From an uncultured Paraprevotella sp. (GTDB taxonomy: Bacteria; Bacteroidota; Bacteroidia; Bacteroidales; Bacteroidaceae): a stretch of DNA of 64,000 nucleotides. Below the pieces are notes generated by a model that was given only the letters and a program-made list of their open reading frames with translations, had not been told where the DNA came from and did not search any database. Each line of letters starts with the position of its first letter. The first letter of the stretch is position 1. The DNA lies in NCBI GenBank assembly GCA_944321365.1, contig CALULA010000005.1, positions 1 to 64,000 of the forward strand, written 5' to 3'. Below, piece after piece: positions 35,220 through 44,784 of this stretch. A program made the translations under genes and the position numbers.

Positions 35220-36248
35220 ATGGACAACAAGAAGAAAAAACTGCGCTGGCAACTTCCCTTCCTTCTTTTCCTCATCATCGGCTCCATTTACATCATCCGC
35301 AATCAACAGCAGCCGATACCGTTTCAGAAAGAAGAGGGAGCCATATTCGGCACGTTCTATCACGTCACATATCAGTATGACTCCAGCCTGAAAAAAGAGA
35401 TTGAAGCCGAACTGCAAAAAGTGGATGCCTCACTCTCGCCTTTCAACAAAGCTTCCATCATTACGAAAATCAACAACAATGAAGACGTCTTGCCGGACAG
35501 CATGTTCATAGAAGTGTTTCAACTGGCCAAAGAAATCAGTGCAAACACAAACGGTGCCTTCGACATTACAGTGGCTCCGCTCGTGAACCTGTGGGGATTC
35601 GGCTTTAAAAACAGTCAAGAAGTCACCGCAGAACAAATCGACAGCATCCTTCAGTTCGTCGGTTTCAGGAATGTATGCCTGGATGAAAACGGCCGAATCG
35701 CCAAAAACGACCCACGCATACTGCTGGACTGCAGTGCTATCGCCAAAGGATACGGCAGCGACGTCGTAGCCGCCCTGTTCGACCGCAAAGGCATCAGCAA
35801 CTACATGATAGAAATCGGCGGCGAGATCGTTGTGAAAGGTCTGAATCAAAAGGGGCAGAAATGGAAAGTAGGAATCAACAAGCCTGTAGACGACAGTCTG
35901 AGCGTAAACAACGAAATCCAGACCATTCTGAATGTCAGCGGAGTCGGCATTGCCACGTCGGGCAACTACCGCAACTTCTATTATAAAGACGGGAAGAAGT
36001 ATGCCCATACCATCGATCCGCACAGCGGCTATCCCGTGCAGCACTCGATACTGTCGGCCACAGTGCTGGCCAAAAACTGTGCTACAGCAGATGCCTATGC
36101 CACAGCCTTCATGGTGCTCGGACTCGACGAAGCCAAACAAGTGCTGCAGGCCCATCCGGAACTGCAAGCCTACCTCATTTATGCCGACGAACAAGGCAAA
36201 AACCAGATTTACACGACACCGGCATTGGATACACTGATCAACCGATAA
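35220..36248 (+). CDS. apbE: FAD:protein FMN transferase (ApbE)
   Basis: A 342-residue ApbE-family enzyme with an N-terminal membrane anchor (residues 10-25) facing the periplasm. The flavin-binding and catalytic regions are KEEGAIFGTFYHVTYQYD, LDCSAIAKGYGSDVVAALF, GGEIVVKGLNQKG and KYAHTIDPHSGYPVQH. It attaches FMN through a phosphoester bond to a Thr or Ser of target proteins such as NQR or RNF subunits, which are not in this window. The context with mntP and a Crp gene is common in related genomes. Confidence 0.92.
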   Translation: MDNKKKKLRWQLPFLLFLIIGSIYIIRNQQQPIPFQKEEGAIFGTFYHVTYQYDSSLKKEIEAELQKVDASLSPFNKASIITKINNNEDVLPDSMFIEVFQLAKEISANTNGAFDITVAPLVNLWGFGFKNSQEVTAEQIDSILQFVGFRNVCLDENGRIAKNDPRILLDCSAIAKGYGSDVVAALFDRKGISNYMIEIGGEIVVKGLNQKGQKWKVGINKPVDDSLSVNNEIQTILNVSGVGIATSGNYRNFYYKDGKKYAHTIDPHSGYPVQHSILSATVLAKNCATADAYATAFMVLGLDEAKQVLQAHPELQAYLIYADEQGKNQIYTTPALDTLINR

Positions 36249-36261
36249 AGAAGCCTGCCTC

Positions 36262-36936
36262 ATGGAGAATTTCACGTTAGACATACTGAACGACCTGCCG
36301 CTGTTCCAAGGAATCGGGAAAAGAGAGCTGGCGCAATTCGCCACCTCTATCCCCCATCGGCTGGTCCAATACGGTGAGGGGAAGCCGCTGGCCGAGCAAG
36401 ACCATCCCTGCAAGGAGCTTATCCTCGTCTACCGTGGAACAATGCGCATGTACACTCATTCAGACAATAACCGCTTTATTTTCCACGAGCGGCTGCAGTC
36501 ACCTGTAGTCCTGCAACCTGAAGCCCTCTACGGCATCATGCCTTACTACACACATACGTTTATGGCACAGACAGAAGCGCGCGCCATTGTCATCCCCAAA
36601 GAAGGAGTCACTCTGCTATACAGTAACTTTGAAGTATTCCGACTGAACATCATCAACCTGTTGTCTACTCAGATTTACCGGCAGACCCGATGGCTGTGGC
36701 ATAACCTTTCGGGCAACACAGAGAAGCGTATCATCAACTTCATTCACATGCACAGCACCTATCCGGCAGGAGAGAAAATACTGGAAATCAGCATGGAAGA
36801 TCTGGGCCAACAAATCAATGAACCACGTATGAACGTCTCTTATGCCCTGAATGCCCTGCAACAAAAAGGCCTGATACTGCTAAAACGGAGAAAAATCATC
36901 ATCCCGGCACTGGAAAAATTGCTCCAGGAACGATAA
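36262..36936 (+). CDS. Crp/Fnr-family transcriptional regulator
   Basis: A 224-residue regulator with an N-terminal cyclic-nucleotide-type beta-roll (FQGIGKRELAQFATSI to about residue 115), a long dimer helix, and a C-terminal winged helix (LEISMEDLGQQINEPRMNVSYALNALQQKGLI). No Fnr-type cysteine cluster is seen, so an oxygen-sensing Fe-S role is unlikely. The ligand and targets are unknown. It lies 13 bases after apbE and may regulate the operon. Confidence 0.88.
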   Translation: MENFTLDILNDLPLFQGIGKRELAQFATSIPHRLVQYGEGKPLAEQDHPCKELILVYRGTMRMYTHSDNNRFIFHERLQSPVVLQPEALYGIMPYYTHTFMAQTEARAIVIPKEGVTLLYSNFEVFRLNIINLLSTQIYRQTRWLWHNLSGNTEKRIINFIHMHSTYPAGEKILEISMEDLGQQINEPRMNVSYALNALQQKGLILLKRRKIIIPALEKLLQER

Positions 36937-36965
36937 AAAAGACCCATAAACAAAACACAGAAATC

Positions 36966-39044
36966 ATGGAAACAGTCAACCATACAGCAGAAGAAAGAAT
37001 CAATCCGTTCTTAAAAAAGACTTATGAAACGCCGCACGAAACGGCACCATTCAACGACATACGGCTGGAAGATTACGAACCGGCATTCATGGAAGGCATC
37101 AGACAAGATGACGAACTTACGGAACAAATCATCAACAATCCCGAACCGCCGACTTTCGACAACACCATAGCTTTCAACGTTCCTGATAATCTGCTAAGCC
37201 GGGTCAGCAACGTATTCTTCAACCTGTTGAGCGCAGAAACCAACGATGACATGGATGCATTGGCACAAAAGATGTCTCCCATCCTGACAGAACACGCCAA
37301 CAACATCTTGTTGAACGAGAAACTGTTTGCAAGAATCAAGGCTGTTTACGAGCATCATCGCCCATTAACGCCCGAAGAACAGACGCTGCTGGAGAAAACT
37401 TACGACGGATTTGTCCGAAACGGAGCCGGACTATCACCCGAAGATAAGGAAAAGTTCAGGGAAATCAGCAAGGAACTGAGCCAGCTCACACTGCAATTCT
37501 CACAAAACAATCTGAAAGAAACCAATAAATTCCAGCTGCATCTGACCGACGCCAATGACTTGTCCGGACTGCCGGAATCTGCCAAAGAGGCCGCAGCACT
37601 GGCCGCCAAGGAACAAGGTCTGGAAGGATGGGTATTCACCCTGCATGCCCCAAGCTATAATCCCTTCATGACATACGCCGACAGTCGTGAACTGAGAAAG
37701 AAAATGTACATGGCGCGAAACACAATCTGCACCCACGGCAACGAATACGACAATAAGGAGATTGTGAAACGCATCGTCAATCTGCGCCGCGAACGTGCGC
37801 AGCTGTTAGGATACAACACTTATGCAGACTTCGTGCTGAAAAAGCGGATGGCCGAAAACAGTCAGAACGTTTATCAACTGCTCAATGACCTTTTGGAAGC
37901 CTATCTTCCCACAGCACAAGAAGAAGTCAAGGCCGTAGAAAAAACCGCGCAGACCATGGAAGGCAACGACTTTGTCCTTCAACCATGGGATTTCGGCTAT
38001 TACTCCCATAAACTGCAACTGGAAAAATACAATATCGATGCAGAAATGCTACGCCCGTATTTTGAATTGTCCAAAGTAAAACAAGGCGTATTCGGACTGG
38101 CAACGCGGCTATATGGCATTACTTTCAAAGAAAATCCGGCAATCCCTGTATATCACCCTGATGTCACGGCCTACGAAGTGTACGACAGCGACGGAAGCTT
38201 TCTCGCCGTGCTCTATACAGATTTCCATCCCCGCAAGGGCAAGCAAAGCGGCGCCTGGATGACTTCCTACAAGGATCAATGGATTGACAACGACGGAACC
38301 AACCACCGGCCGCATGTATCTGTCACCATGAATCTGACCAAACCGACGGAAACCAAACCGGCCTTGCTTACATTAGGCGAAGTGGAAACATTCCTGCACG
38401 AATTCGGGCATGCCCTGCACGGAATCTTCGCCAACACACGCTTTGAAAGCCTGAGCGGCACAAACGTATACTGGGATTTCGTGGAACTGCCCTCACAAAT
38501 TATGGAAAACTTTGCCATAGAACGCGATTTTTTAAATACCTTTGCCCAACATTATCAAACGGGCGAGCCATTGCCGGACGAGCTGATCGACAGAATCGTA
38601 CAAAGCCGGAACTTCAACGTCGCCTACGCCTGCATCCGACAAGTCAGCTTCGGCCTGCTCGACATGGCCTACTATACGCAAGACCACCCCTTCAATGAGG
38701 AAATCCTGCCCTTTGAAAAGCAGGCATGGAGCAAGGCCCAGCTGCTCCCGCAACCGGAGGAAACTTGCATGAGCGTACAGTTCGGGCACATCATGTCGGG
38801 AGGTTATGCTGCCGGCTACTACAGTTATAAATGGGCAGAAGTATTGGATGCCGACGCATTCTCCCTCTTCAAGCAGAAAGGTATCTTCAATCATGAGGTA
38901 GCCCAAAGTTTCCGAGACAACATCCTCTCAAAAGGAGGGACGGAACCGCCGATGACACTCTACAAACGCTTCCGTGGTCAGGCTCCGACCATCGATGCCT
39001 TATTAGACAGAAACGGCATAAAAAGAACAAAAAAGCCTGAATAA
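36966..39044 (+). CDS. M3-family oligopeptidase (Dcp-like)
   Basis: A 692-residue zinc peptidase of family M3. The HExxH motif is in FLHEFGHALHGIFA near residue 480, and the third zinc ligand Glu is in the downstream VYWDFVELPSQIMEN segment. There is no signal peptide, so it is cytoplasmic, trimming short peptides as a dipeptidyl carboxypeptidase or oligopeptidase. The length matches Dcp. The next gene starts three bases after the stop. Confidence 0.93.
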   Translation: METVNHTAEERINPFLKKTYETPHETAPFNDIRLEDYEPAFMEGIRQDDELTEQIINNPEPPTFDNTIAFNVPDNLLSRVSNVFFNLLSAETNDDMDALAQKMSPILTEHANNILLNEKLFARIKAVYEHHRPLTPEEQTLLEKTYDGFVRNGAGLSPEDKEKFREISKELSQLTLQFSQNNLKETNKFQLHLTDANDLSGLPESAKEAAALAAKEQGLEGWVFTLHAPSYNPFMTYADSRELRKKMYMARNTICTHGNEYDNKEIVKRIVNLRRERAQLLGYNTYADFVLKKRMAENSQNVYQLLNDLLEAYLPTAQEEVKAVEKTAQTMEGNDFVLQPWDFGYYSHKLQLEKYNIDAEMLRPYFELSKVKQGVFGLATRLYGITFKENPAIPVYHPDVTAYEVYDSDGSFLAVLYTDFHPRKGKQSGAWMTSYKDQWIDNDGTNHRPHVSVTMNLTKPTETKPALLTLGEVETFLHEFGHALHGIFANTRFESLSGTNVYWDFVELPSQIMENFAIERDFLNTFAQHYQTGEPLPDELIDRIVQSRNFNVAYACIRQVSFGLLDMAYYTQDHPFNEEILPFEKQAWSKAQLLPQPEETCMSVQFGHIMSGGYAAGYYSYKWAEVLDADAFSLFKQKGIFNHEVAQSFRDNILSKGGTEPPMTLYKRFRGQAPTIDALLDRNGIKRTKKPE

Positions 39045-39046
39045 CA

Positions 39047-39496
39047 ATGATTACTCCAGAAGAAAAAAGACACGAACTGGACTTGCGCTACCTGCGCATG
39101 GCTCAGATTTGGGCAGAAAACAGCTATTGCGAACGCCGCAAGGTAGGCGCACTCATCGTCAAGAATAAAATGATTATCTCGGACGGATACAACGGCACCC
39201 CCGCAGGATTTGAAAATATTTGCGAAGACGAGAACCATCTGACCAAGCCCTATGTGCTACATGCCGAGGCCAATGCCATCACAAAAATCGCACGGTCGGG
39301 CAACAATAGCGAAGGAGCCACCTTGTATGTTACGGACGCCCCATGTATAGAATGCTCCAAACTCATCATACAAGCGGGAATCAAAAAAGTATTTTATGCC
39401 CGTCACTACAGACTGACCGACGGCATAGAACTGCTCCAACGGGCCGGAGTGGAAGTACATTACCTGCCGCTGGAACAGAATGCTCAAGAACTTTAA
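39047..39496 (+). CDS. dCMP deaminase (ComEB-like)
   Basis: A 149-residue deaminase. Zinc ligands and the catalytic Glu lie in VLHAEANAITKIA and in DAPCIECSKLIIQAG. N-terminal RMAQIWAENSYCERRKVGAL and IISDGYNGTPAGFEN match the deoxycytidylate deaminase family. It converts dCMP to dUMP for thymidylate synthesis. It is tightly packed between the M3 peptidase (2-base gap) and the S41 protease (14-base gap). Confidence 0.93.
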   Translation: MITPEEKRHELDLRYLRMAQIWAENSYCERRKVGALIVKNKMIISDGYNGTPAGFENICEDENHLTKPYVLHAEANAITKIARSGNNSEGATLYVTDAPCIECSKLIIQAGIKKVFYARHYRLTDGIELLQRAGVEVHYLPLEQNAQEL

Positions 39497-39510
39497 AACA
39501 GACACGACCT

Positions 39511-41160
39511 ATGAATCAGAACAATTCTTCGCGTTTCACACCACTTCTATTGGCAATTTGCCTGATTGCGGGAATACTGATAGGAACATTCTATGCCAAT
39601 CACTTTTCCGGCAATCGCCTGAACATCATCAATACCAGCAGCAATAAAGTGAACGACCTGCTGCGCATCATCGATGACCAATACGTAGACACCGTAAACA
39701 TGACCGAGCTGGTGGAAATGGCCATGCCCCGCATATTGTCCGAACTGGACCCCCACTCGGCCTATCTCCGCGCAAAAGAGGCCGAAGCCTCGGCAGAAAG
39801 TCTGAAAGGCAGCTTCTCCGGCATCGGAGTCTCGCTTACCATGCAGAATGACACGGCCCGCATCATCAACATCATCAAAGGCGGTCCGGCGGAAAAAGTA
39901 GGCTTGTTGGCCGGCGACCGCATCATCAGTGCCGACAGCCAACAACTTGCCGGACAAAAAATAGCTATCGAAGAATGCATCAAATATCTCAAGGGAGAAA
40001 AAGGCTCCAAAGTAAAATTGGGCATCAGACGAATGGGAGAAAAAGAAATACTCTACTTCACGGTCACAAGAGAAGATATCCCGGTACACAGCGTGGAAGC
40101 AGCTTACATGCTCACTCCGGAAACGGGATATGTCAAGATCAAGTCCTTCAGCGAAACGACTTATCCTGAATTACTGGTCGCACTGGCCAAACTGGAACAG
40201 CAAGGATTCAAGAATCTGGTCATTGACTTGCGCGACAATACCGGCGGCATCATGCAAACCGCCATACAGATGACCAACATATTCTTACCGAAAAACCGCC
40301 TGATTCTATACACTGAGGGCCGCAAATTCCCACGCGAAGAGTACAGAAGCGACGGCCGAGGAGCCTTTCAAAACCTGCCTTTGGTCGTATTAATCAATGA
40401 AAGCTCTGCATCAGCCAGTGAAATATTCGCAGGTGCCATACAGGACAACGACCGCGGTACTATCGTCGGACGCCGTTCTTTCGGCAAGGGATTAGTACAG
40501 CAACCCATAGAATTCCGCGACGGCAGTCTCATCCGGCTGACCATCGCCCGGTATTATACACCATCGGGCCGCTGCATACAGAAGCCATACGAAAGAGGTC
40601 ATGGGGAAGAATACGACAATGACCTGCTGGAACGCTACGAACGTGGAGAATTCTTCTCACAAGACAGCATCAAACAAAGCGGTCCCCAATTCAAGACCCG
40701 GCTGGGACGAACTGTCTACGGTAGTGGAGGCATCATGCCAGACGTTTTCATACCTGAAGACACTTCGGAAATAACATCCTACTACAAGGAAGCCATGTGG
40801 AGCGGACTGATTCATCAATATGCCCTGAACTTTACCGATGCACACCGGAAAGAATTGAACGGCATGGACACCAATAAAGAGATCGTCCGGTTCCTGAAGC
40901 AGCAAAATATAGTAGGCAAGTTCGCAGACTTTGCCCAACAGCGCGGACTGCGCCGGCGCAATCTGATGCTCTACAAGTCACGCCATCTGTTTGAACGCAG
41001 TCTGTGCGCCGCCATCATCAACAACACCAAGGAGGTGGAACAGTTCTACGAATACATCAACAGCGACGACCCGGTAGTAAACCGTGCCGTAACCATCCTT
41101 GCAGAAGGCAAAGCTTTCCCTGAAGCTCCGCAAAAAGATAATGCGTCCACAAGAAAATAG
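39511..41160 (+). CDS. S41-family C-terminal processing protease
   Basis: A 549-residue protease with an N-terminal membrane anchor or signal (PLLLAICLIAGILIGTFYA). A PDZ domain follows (about residues 95-180; FSGIGVSLTMQNDTARII), then the S41 core with LVIDLRDNTGGIMQTAIQM, the catalytic serine in INESSASASEIFAGAIQD and the lysine in RRSFGKGLVQQP. It cleaves periplasmic proteins near their C-termini. I use ATG 39511 because upstream in-frame sequence overlaps the deaminase gene. An extended C-terminal region beyond residue 420 is common in Bacteroidota homologues. Confidence 0.92.
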   Translation: MNQNNSSRFTPLLLAICLIAGILIGTFYANHFSGNRLNIINTSSNKVNDLLRIIDDQYVDTVNMTELVEMAMPRILSELDPHSAYLRAKEAEASAESLKGSFSGIGVSLTMQNDTARIINIIKGGPAEKVGLLAGDRIISADSQQLAGQKIAIEECIKYLKGEKGSKVKLGIRRMGEKEILYFTVTREDIPVHSVEAAYMLTPETGYVKIKSFSETTYPELLVALAKLEQQGFKNLVIDLRDNTGGIMQTAIQMTNIFLPKNRLILYTEGRKFPREEYRSDGRGAFQNLPLVVLINESSASASEIFAGAIQDNDRGTIVGRRSFGKGLVQQPIEFRDGSLIRLTIARYYTPSGRCIQKPYERGHGEEYDNDLLERYERGEFFSQDSIKQSGPQFKTRLGRTVYGSGGIMPDVFIPEDTSEITSYYKEAMWSGLIHQYALNFTDAHRKELNGMDTNKEIVRFLKQQNIVGKFADFAQQRGLRRRNLMLYKSRHLFERSLCAAIINNTKEVEQFYEYINSDDPVVNRAVTILAEGKAFPEAPQKDNASTRK

Positions 41161-41168
41161 ACTTCCAC

Positions 41169-41221
41169 CTGCGGGGAGATCCACCGGCAGAAACATTCTT
41201 CCGGTCCGCTTCTCCCCGCAG
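41169..41221. other. two-step inverted repeat between the S41 and 5-FCL genes
   Basis: CTGCGGGGAGA (41169-41179) pairs perfectly with 41211-41221. Inside it, ACCGG (41183-41187) pairs with 41201-41205. No T run follows, so it may be a structured RNA element or a processing site rather than a simple terminator. Confidence 0.6.
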
Positions 41222-41238
41222 CATCAACACAGACAACC

Positions 41239-41769
41239 ATGGATAAAAAAGAATTGAGAGCCGTCATGGCAGAGAACAAGAAAGGCACGTCACTGGCAGC
41301 AAGGCTGGACTTGTCGGGCCCCATTCTGCGTCGGCTGGCAATCCACCCTCGTTTCACTGCAGCAAAAACCATCCTGTTATATCATTCATTGCCCGATGAA
41401 GTGGACACACACGACTTTGTCCGCTACTGGAGTCTGCGCAAATGCATCCTGCTACCGTCCGTGAAAGGGCACGACATTGAACTGCACCGCTACACCACCA
41501 ACGACCAACTGGAAAAAGGTGCCTTCGGCATACAAGAATCCTGTGGTGAATTGTTCACCGACTATGCCTCTATCGACCTGGCCATCATCCCCGGTGTGGC
41601 ATTTGATGCCGACGGAAACCGGTTGGGACGGGGACAAGGTTTCTACGACCGTCTGCTGGAACGGCTGCAAGACTATCATATATATAAAATAGGTATATGC
41701 TTCGATTTCCAACGGGTAGAGCACGTTCCGGTCAAGGAACATGACGTCCGCATGGACGAAGTTCTATAG
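41239..41769 (+). CDS. 5-formyltetrahydrofolate cyclo-ligase
   Basis: A 176-residue enzyme that converts 5-formyl-THF to 5,10-methenyl-THF using ATP. The family motif is in IIPGVAFDADGNRLGRGQGFYDRLL, which includes the GRGxGxYD signature. Earlier TILLYHSLPDEVDTHDFV matches the substrate-binding region. The length is normal. It follows the S41 gene after a strong hairpin and converges on DUF721. Confidence 0.92.
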   Translation: MDKKELRAVMAENKKGTSLAARLDLSGPILRRLAIHPRFTAAKTILLYHSLPDEVDTHDFVRYWSLRKCILLPSVKGHDIELHRYTTNDQLEKGAFGIQESCGELFTDYASIDLAIIPGVAFDADGNRLGRGQGFYDRLLERLQDYHIYKIGICFDFQRVEHVPVKEHDVRMDEVL

Positions 41770-41870
41770 GAAAAAACGACCTGACCGCACCTCCATGCGA
41801 CAGCTGCCTGAGAAACGGCAACTGCGGAATGAGCCACACCGTCAACGCTTCAAAGGATAACAATATGCCG

Positions 41871-42161
41871 TCAACGGAACACGATGTTCTGAATAACCTG
41901 TGCGCCGACATGCTCATTCAGCCTGCGCACCAGAGTCTCACGCGCCATCATCAGGTTTGCCCTCAGTGCAGGCGACTTCAAATGCACATATAATGTGCCA
42001 TTCTTCACGAACACATCACCTGTGTAGCGCGCTACGGCCAGCCCCATGACCTCTGGCCATGCCGATGCCACACGCAACTCATTCAACGGCGTTTCCAATC
42101 CTTCCTGACGAAGATACTGCCGCACAATGTCACCGATGCTCTCCGCCTTATTGCGCCTCAT
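41871..42161 (-). CDS. DUF721 (DciA-like) protein
   Basis: A 96-residue basic protein of the DUF721 family. Typical features are IGDIVRQYLRQEGLETPLNE, the invariant tryptophan in RVASAWPEVMG and the pattern VKNGTLYVHLKSPALRANLMM. The family includes DciA, the helicase loader of most bacteria, although the Bacteroidota members are short and untested. Its start overlaps the recF stop by 4 bases, in keeping with a replication or repair role. Confidence 0.85.
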   Translation of the reverse strand: MRRNKAESIGDIVRQYLRQEGLETPLNELRVASAWPEVMGLAVARYTGDVFVKNGTLYVHLKSPALRANLMMARETLVRRLNEHVGAQVIQNIVFR

Positions 42162-43255
42162 ACACTGATTTTCCCGTTCTCCACATAAAACAGTTTGTAA
42201 TCCTTGTCCGTTTTCTCCAGAATACGGTCCAGATGATCACGGTTTGTATCCGTAATAAAGATTTGTCCGAACCGTTCTCCCGACACCAGGCGTACAATCT
42301 GCTCCACACGTCCGGCATCCAGCTTGTCGAAAATGTCGTCAAGCAGGAGCAACGGTGTCGTCCGGCTTCCCGTACGGCGCAGGAAATCAAACTGCGCCAG
42401 CTTCAAGGCTATCAGATAAGTCTTGTTCTGCCCCTGCGACCCTTCGCGCTTAATCGGGAAGCCTCCCAATGTCATGTCCAGATCATCCTTGTGTATCCCA
42501 TGCAATGAATATCCCATGATCCGGTCTTTGTCGCGTCCGTTACGGATGGTAGCCAGCAAATCCCCCCGCTGTCCGTGCGACACATAGCTCAGCCCCACCT
42601 GCTCTTTCCCGTTCGCAATCTGTCCGTAAAAATCCTGAAAGACGGGAATAAACTCTTCCACATAAGCTTTACGCTTCGCATAAATCTTCATTCCCTCTTG
42701 TGCCATGACCGTTTCCCACAGACATATCAGTTCCTCATCGGGTTCTTCCTCTTGTTTGAGCAGCACATTCCTTTGCAACAAAGCCTTATTGTATCGCACA
42801 AGCGCATCCAGATATTCATGGTCATACTGCGCAATCACCATATCCATGAAACGGCGTCTCTCCTCACTCCCACCCGATATAAGCTCAGCATCACCGGGCG
42901 ACACCAAGATCAACGGCACCAGTCCGATGTGTTCCGAGAGACGTTTATACTCTTTCTTATTCCGCTTGAAACGCTTCTTCTGCCGACGTTTCAGCCCGCA
43001 GTAAATCTCTTCTGCCTCACCCGACTCATGCTCATACTCACCCTGCAACATGAAAAAGTCCTCACCGTGCCTGATGTTCTGCGAATCCACGGCATTGCTG
43101 ACGCTTTTACAGAACGAAAGGAAATAGACAGCATCCAGCATATTCGTCTTTCCCTCTCCGTTGCGACCGATAAAACAGTTCATTTTCGGCGAAAAGGTCA
43201 GGTCGGCCTGCGCAATATTCTTATAATTCAATACAGAAATCTTTTTCAGTATCAT
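42158..43255 (-). CDS. recF: DNA replication and repair protein RecF
   Basis: A 365-residue SMC-like ATPase that loads RecA at gaps. Walker A is in CFIGRNGEGKTNMLDAVYFL, the signature region is REGSQGQNKTYLIALKLAQF, and Walker B is in TPLLLLDDIFDKLD. The family start MILKKISVLNYKN supports the ATG at 43255. Upstream ATGs at 43285 and 43270 lie at or very near the expected transcription start. The four-base overlap with DUF721 indicates one operon. Confidence 0.93.
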   Translation of the reverse strand: MILKKISVLNYKNIAQADLTFSPKMNCFIGRNGEGKTNMLDAVYFLSFCKSVSNAVDSQNIRHGEDFFMLQGEYEHESGEAEEIYCGLKRRQKKRFKRNKKEYKRLSEHIGLVPLILVSPGDAELISGGSEERRRFMDMVIAQYDHEYLDALVRYNKALLQRNVLLKQEEEPDEELICLWETVMAQEGMKIYAKRKAYVEEFIPVFQDFYGQIANGKEQVGLSYVSHGQRGDLLATIRNGRDKDRIMGYSLHGIHKDDLDMTLGGFPIKREGSQGQNKTYLIALKLAQFDFLRRTGSRTTPLLLLDDIFDKLDAGRVEQIVRLVSGERFGQIFITDTNRDHLDRILEKTDKDYKLFYVENGKISV

Positions 43256-43286
43256 CCGTTGGCTTTCCATTAAAAGATAATCCATG

Positions 43287-43294
43287 CAAAATTA
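43287..43294 (-). promoter_or_regulatory. -7 box for recF-DUF721
   Basis: The minus strand reads TAATTTTG 32 bases upstream of the chosen recF start. Confidence 0.65.
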
Positions 43295-43357
43295 CGGTTT
43301 ATCCCGCGTTTCCTAAAAATAATCTTCGATAAATTTCATCAAACGGGAGAATTTCGT

Positions 43358-43365
43358 TACTTTTG
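43358..43365 (+). promoter_or_regulatory. -7 box for the TPR-ribH pair
   Basis: TACTTTTG lies about 74 bases upstream of the ATG at 43439. Confidence 0.6.
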
Positions 43366-43438
43366 CTCCGCTTTATAAACACTTGTCTGACAAGTGGCGG
43401 AATACATGAGAAATAACAATAAAAACCATCAAATAAAA

Positions 43439-44116
43439 ATGACGAACAAAAAGACACATCACGATTCATTGAACGTGGAACAGACACTGATTTCTTCAGA
43501 GGCTTTCATTGACAAATACAAAAAGCCCATTATGTATGTCTTCATTGCCATCATTGTTCTCGTAGGAGGTTATTTCCTCTATCGGCATTTCATTAGCGAA
43601 CCGCGCGCGGCTAAAGCCAATGAACTGATGTACAAAGGTCAACAGTATTTTGCATCCGATGACTACGAGAAGGCCCTCAACGGTGACGGGCAAGGCTTCC
43701 CCGGATTTGTGAAGATTGCCAGTGAATACGGCAGCAGCAAGGCAGGTAATCTGGCCAAGCTCTACGCCGGACTGAGCTATGCCAAAACCGGGAAATACCA
43801 GGAAGCCGTGAAGGAACTGGAAGAGTTCAGCAACTGCAACGATGAAATGATTTCACCGGCCGCATTGGGCGCATTGGGCAACTGTTATGCCGAACTGAAC
43901 CAGCTGGACAAAGCCACATCCACGTTGATGGAAGCAGCCAAGAAGGCCGACAACAACAGTCTCAGCCCCATCTACCTGATGCAAGCCGGAAAAATCTTCG
44001 AGGCACAAGGTCAGAAGGACAAGGCCTTGGAGTGCTACCGGGAAATCAAGACCAAGTATGTGAACTCCATGCAGTACGGCGAAATCGACAAGTATATCGA
44101 ACGCGCCAGCAAATAA
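43439..44116 (+). CDS. membrane-anchored TPR protein (YfgM-like)
   Basis: A 225-residue protein with a short cytoplasmic N-terminus, one membrane helix (residues 32-50, PIMYVFIAIIVLVGGYFLY) and a periplasmic TPR domain with about four repeats (AKLYAGLSYAKTGKYQEAVK, ALGALGNCYAELNQLDKATS, YLMQAGKIFEAQGQKDKALE). The layout resembles YfgM-type proteins that sit beside the Sec translocon, but no such link is shown here. In Bacteroidota it is regularly found divergent from recF and before ribH, as in this window. I prefer ATG 43439 to the earlier in-frame start at 43394. Confidence 0.88.
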   Translation: MTNKKTHHDSLNVEQTLISSEAFIDKYKKPIMYVFIAIIVLVGGYFLYRHFISEPRAAKANELMYKGQQYFASDDYEKALNGDGQGFPGFVKIASEYGSSKAGNLAKLYAGLSYAKTGKYQEAVKELEEFSNCNDEMISPAALGALGNCYAELNQLDKATSTLMEAAKKADNNSLSPIYLMQAGKIFEAQGQKDKALECYREIKTKYVNSMQYGEIDKYIERASK

Positions 44117-44164
44117 AAACAACGGGAAACCACTGCTGGCAACCATCCCAAACAGAAGTACATT

Positions 44165-44662
44165 ATGGCTACGAAACTACATAATCTTTCCGACTACGAC
44201 CCGACATCCGTACCCGCAGCCACGGGAATGCGCTTCGGCATCGTGGTCAGCGAATGGAACCACAGCATCACCGGCACCCTGCTGGAGGGCGCACATAACA
44301 CGCTGGTGAAACAAGGCGTGGACGAAAAAGACATTCTGGTAATGACCGTCCCCGGCAGTTTTGAACTGGTGTTCGGTGCCGCACAGATGGTCCGGAGCGG
44401 CAAAGTGGATGCCGTTATCGCCATCGGCTGTGTCATCCGTGGCGACACCCCTCATTTCGACTACATCTGTGAGGGGGCTACGCAGGGACTGGCTGCCCTG
44501 AACACCACCGGCGACGTGCCTGTCATCTACGGACTGCTCACCTGCAACAACCTGCAACAGGCGCAAGACCGTGCCGGAGGCATCTTGGGCAACAAGGGTG
44601 ACGAATGCGCCGTAACGGCCATCAAGATGGTGGACTACAAACGCAGGATGGACAAAGAATAG
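44165..44662 (+). CDS. ribH: 6,7-dimethyl-8-ribityllumazine synthase
   Basis: A 165-residue lumazine synthase, the penultimate step of riboflavin synthesis. It joins the pyrimidinedione and dihydroxybutanone phosphate. Key segments are [33 protein letters not shown] and [18 protein letters not shown] with the catalytic histidine. The length is normal. It is the last gene of the TPR-ribH transcript and has a strong terminator. There is no FMN riboswitch upstream. Confidence 0.95.
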   Translation: MATKLHNLSDYDPTSVPAATGMRFGIVVSEWNHSITGTLLEGAHNTLVKQGVDEKDILVMTVPGSFELVFGAAQMVRSGKVDAVIAIGCVIRGDTPHFDYICEGATQGLAALNTTGDVPVIYGLLTCNNLQQAQDRAGGILGNKGDECAVTAIKMVDYKRRMDKE

Positions 44663-44668
44663 CCATAA

Positions 44669-44686
44669 GGGTGAACCTTTTCACCC
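44669..44686 (+). other. short hairpin after ribH
   Basis: GGGTGAA-CCTT-TTCACCC is a 7-bp perfect stem with a 4-base loop, directly after the ribH stop and before the main terminator. Confidence 0.5.
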
Positions 44687-44704
44687 AAGGCATACAAATC
44701 AAGC

Positions 44705-44748
44705 AAGGCTGTGTCGTAACAATTGTTCATTACGACACAGCCTTTTTT
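44705..44748 (+). terminator. intrinsic terminator of ribH
   Basis: A perfect 15-bp stem (44705-44719 with 44730-44744), 10-base loop, and six T at 44743-44748. It may also stop the convergent DUF4405 transcript. Confidence 0.93.
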
Positions 44749-44784
44749 CTGGACATTGCAGCAGAGCGACCGCTGCTTTCGGAC

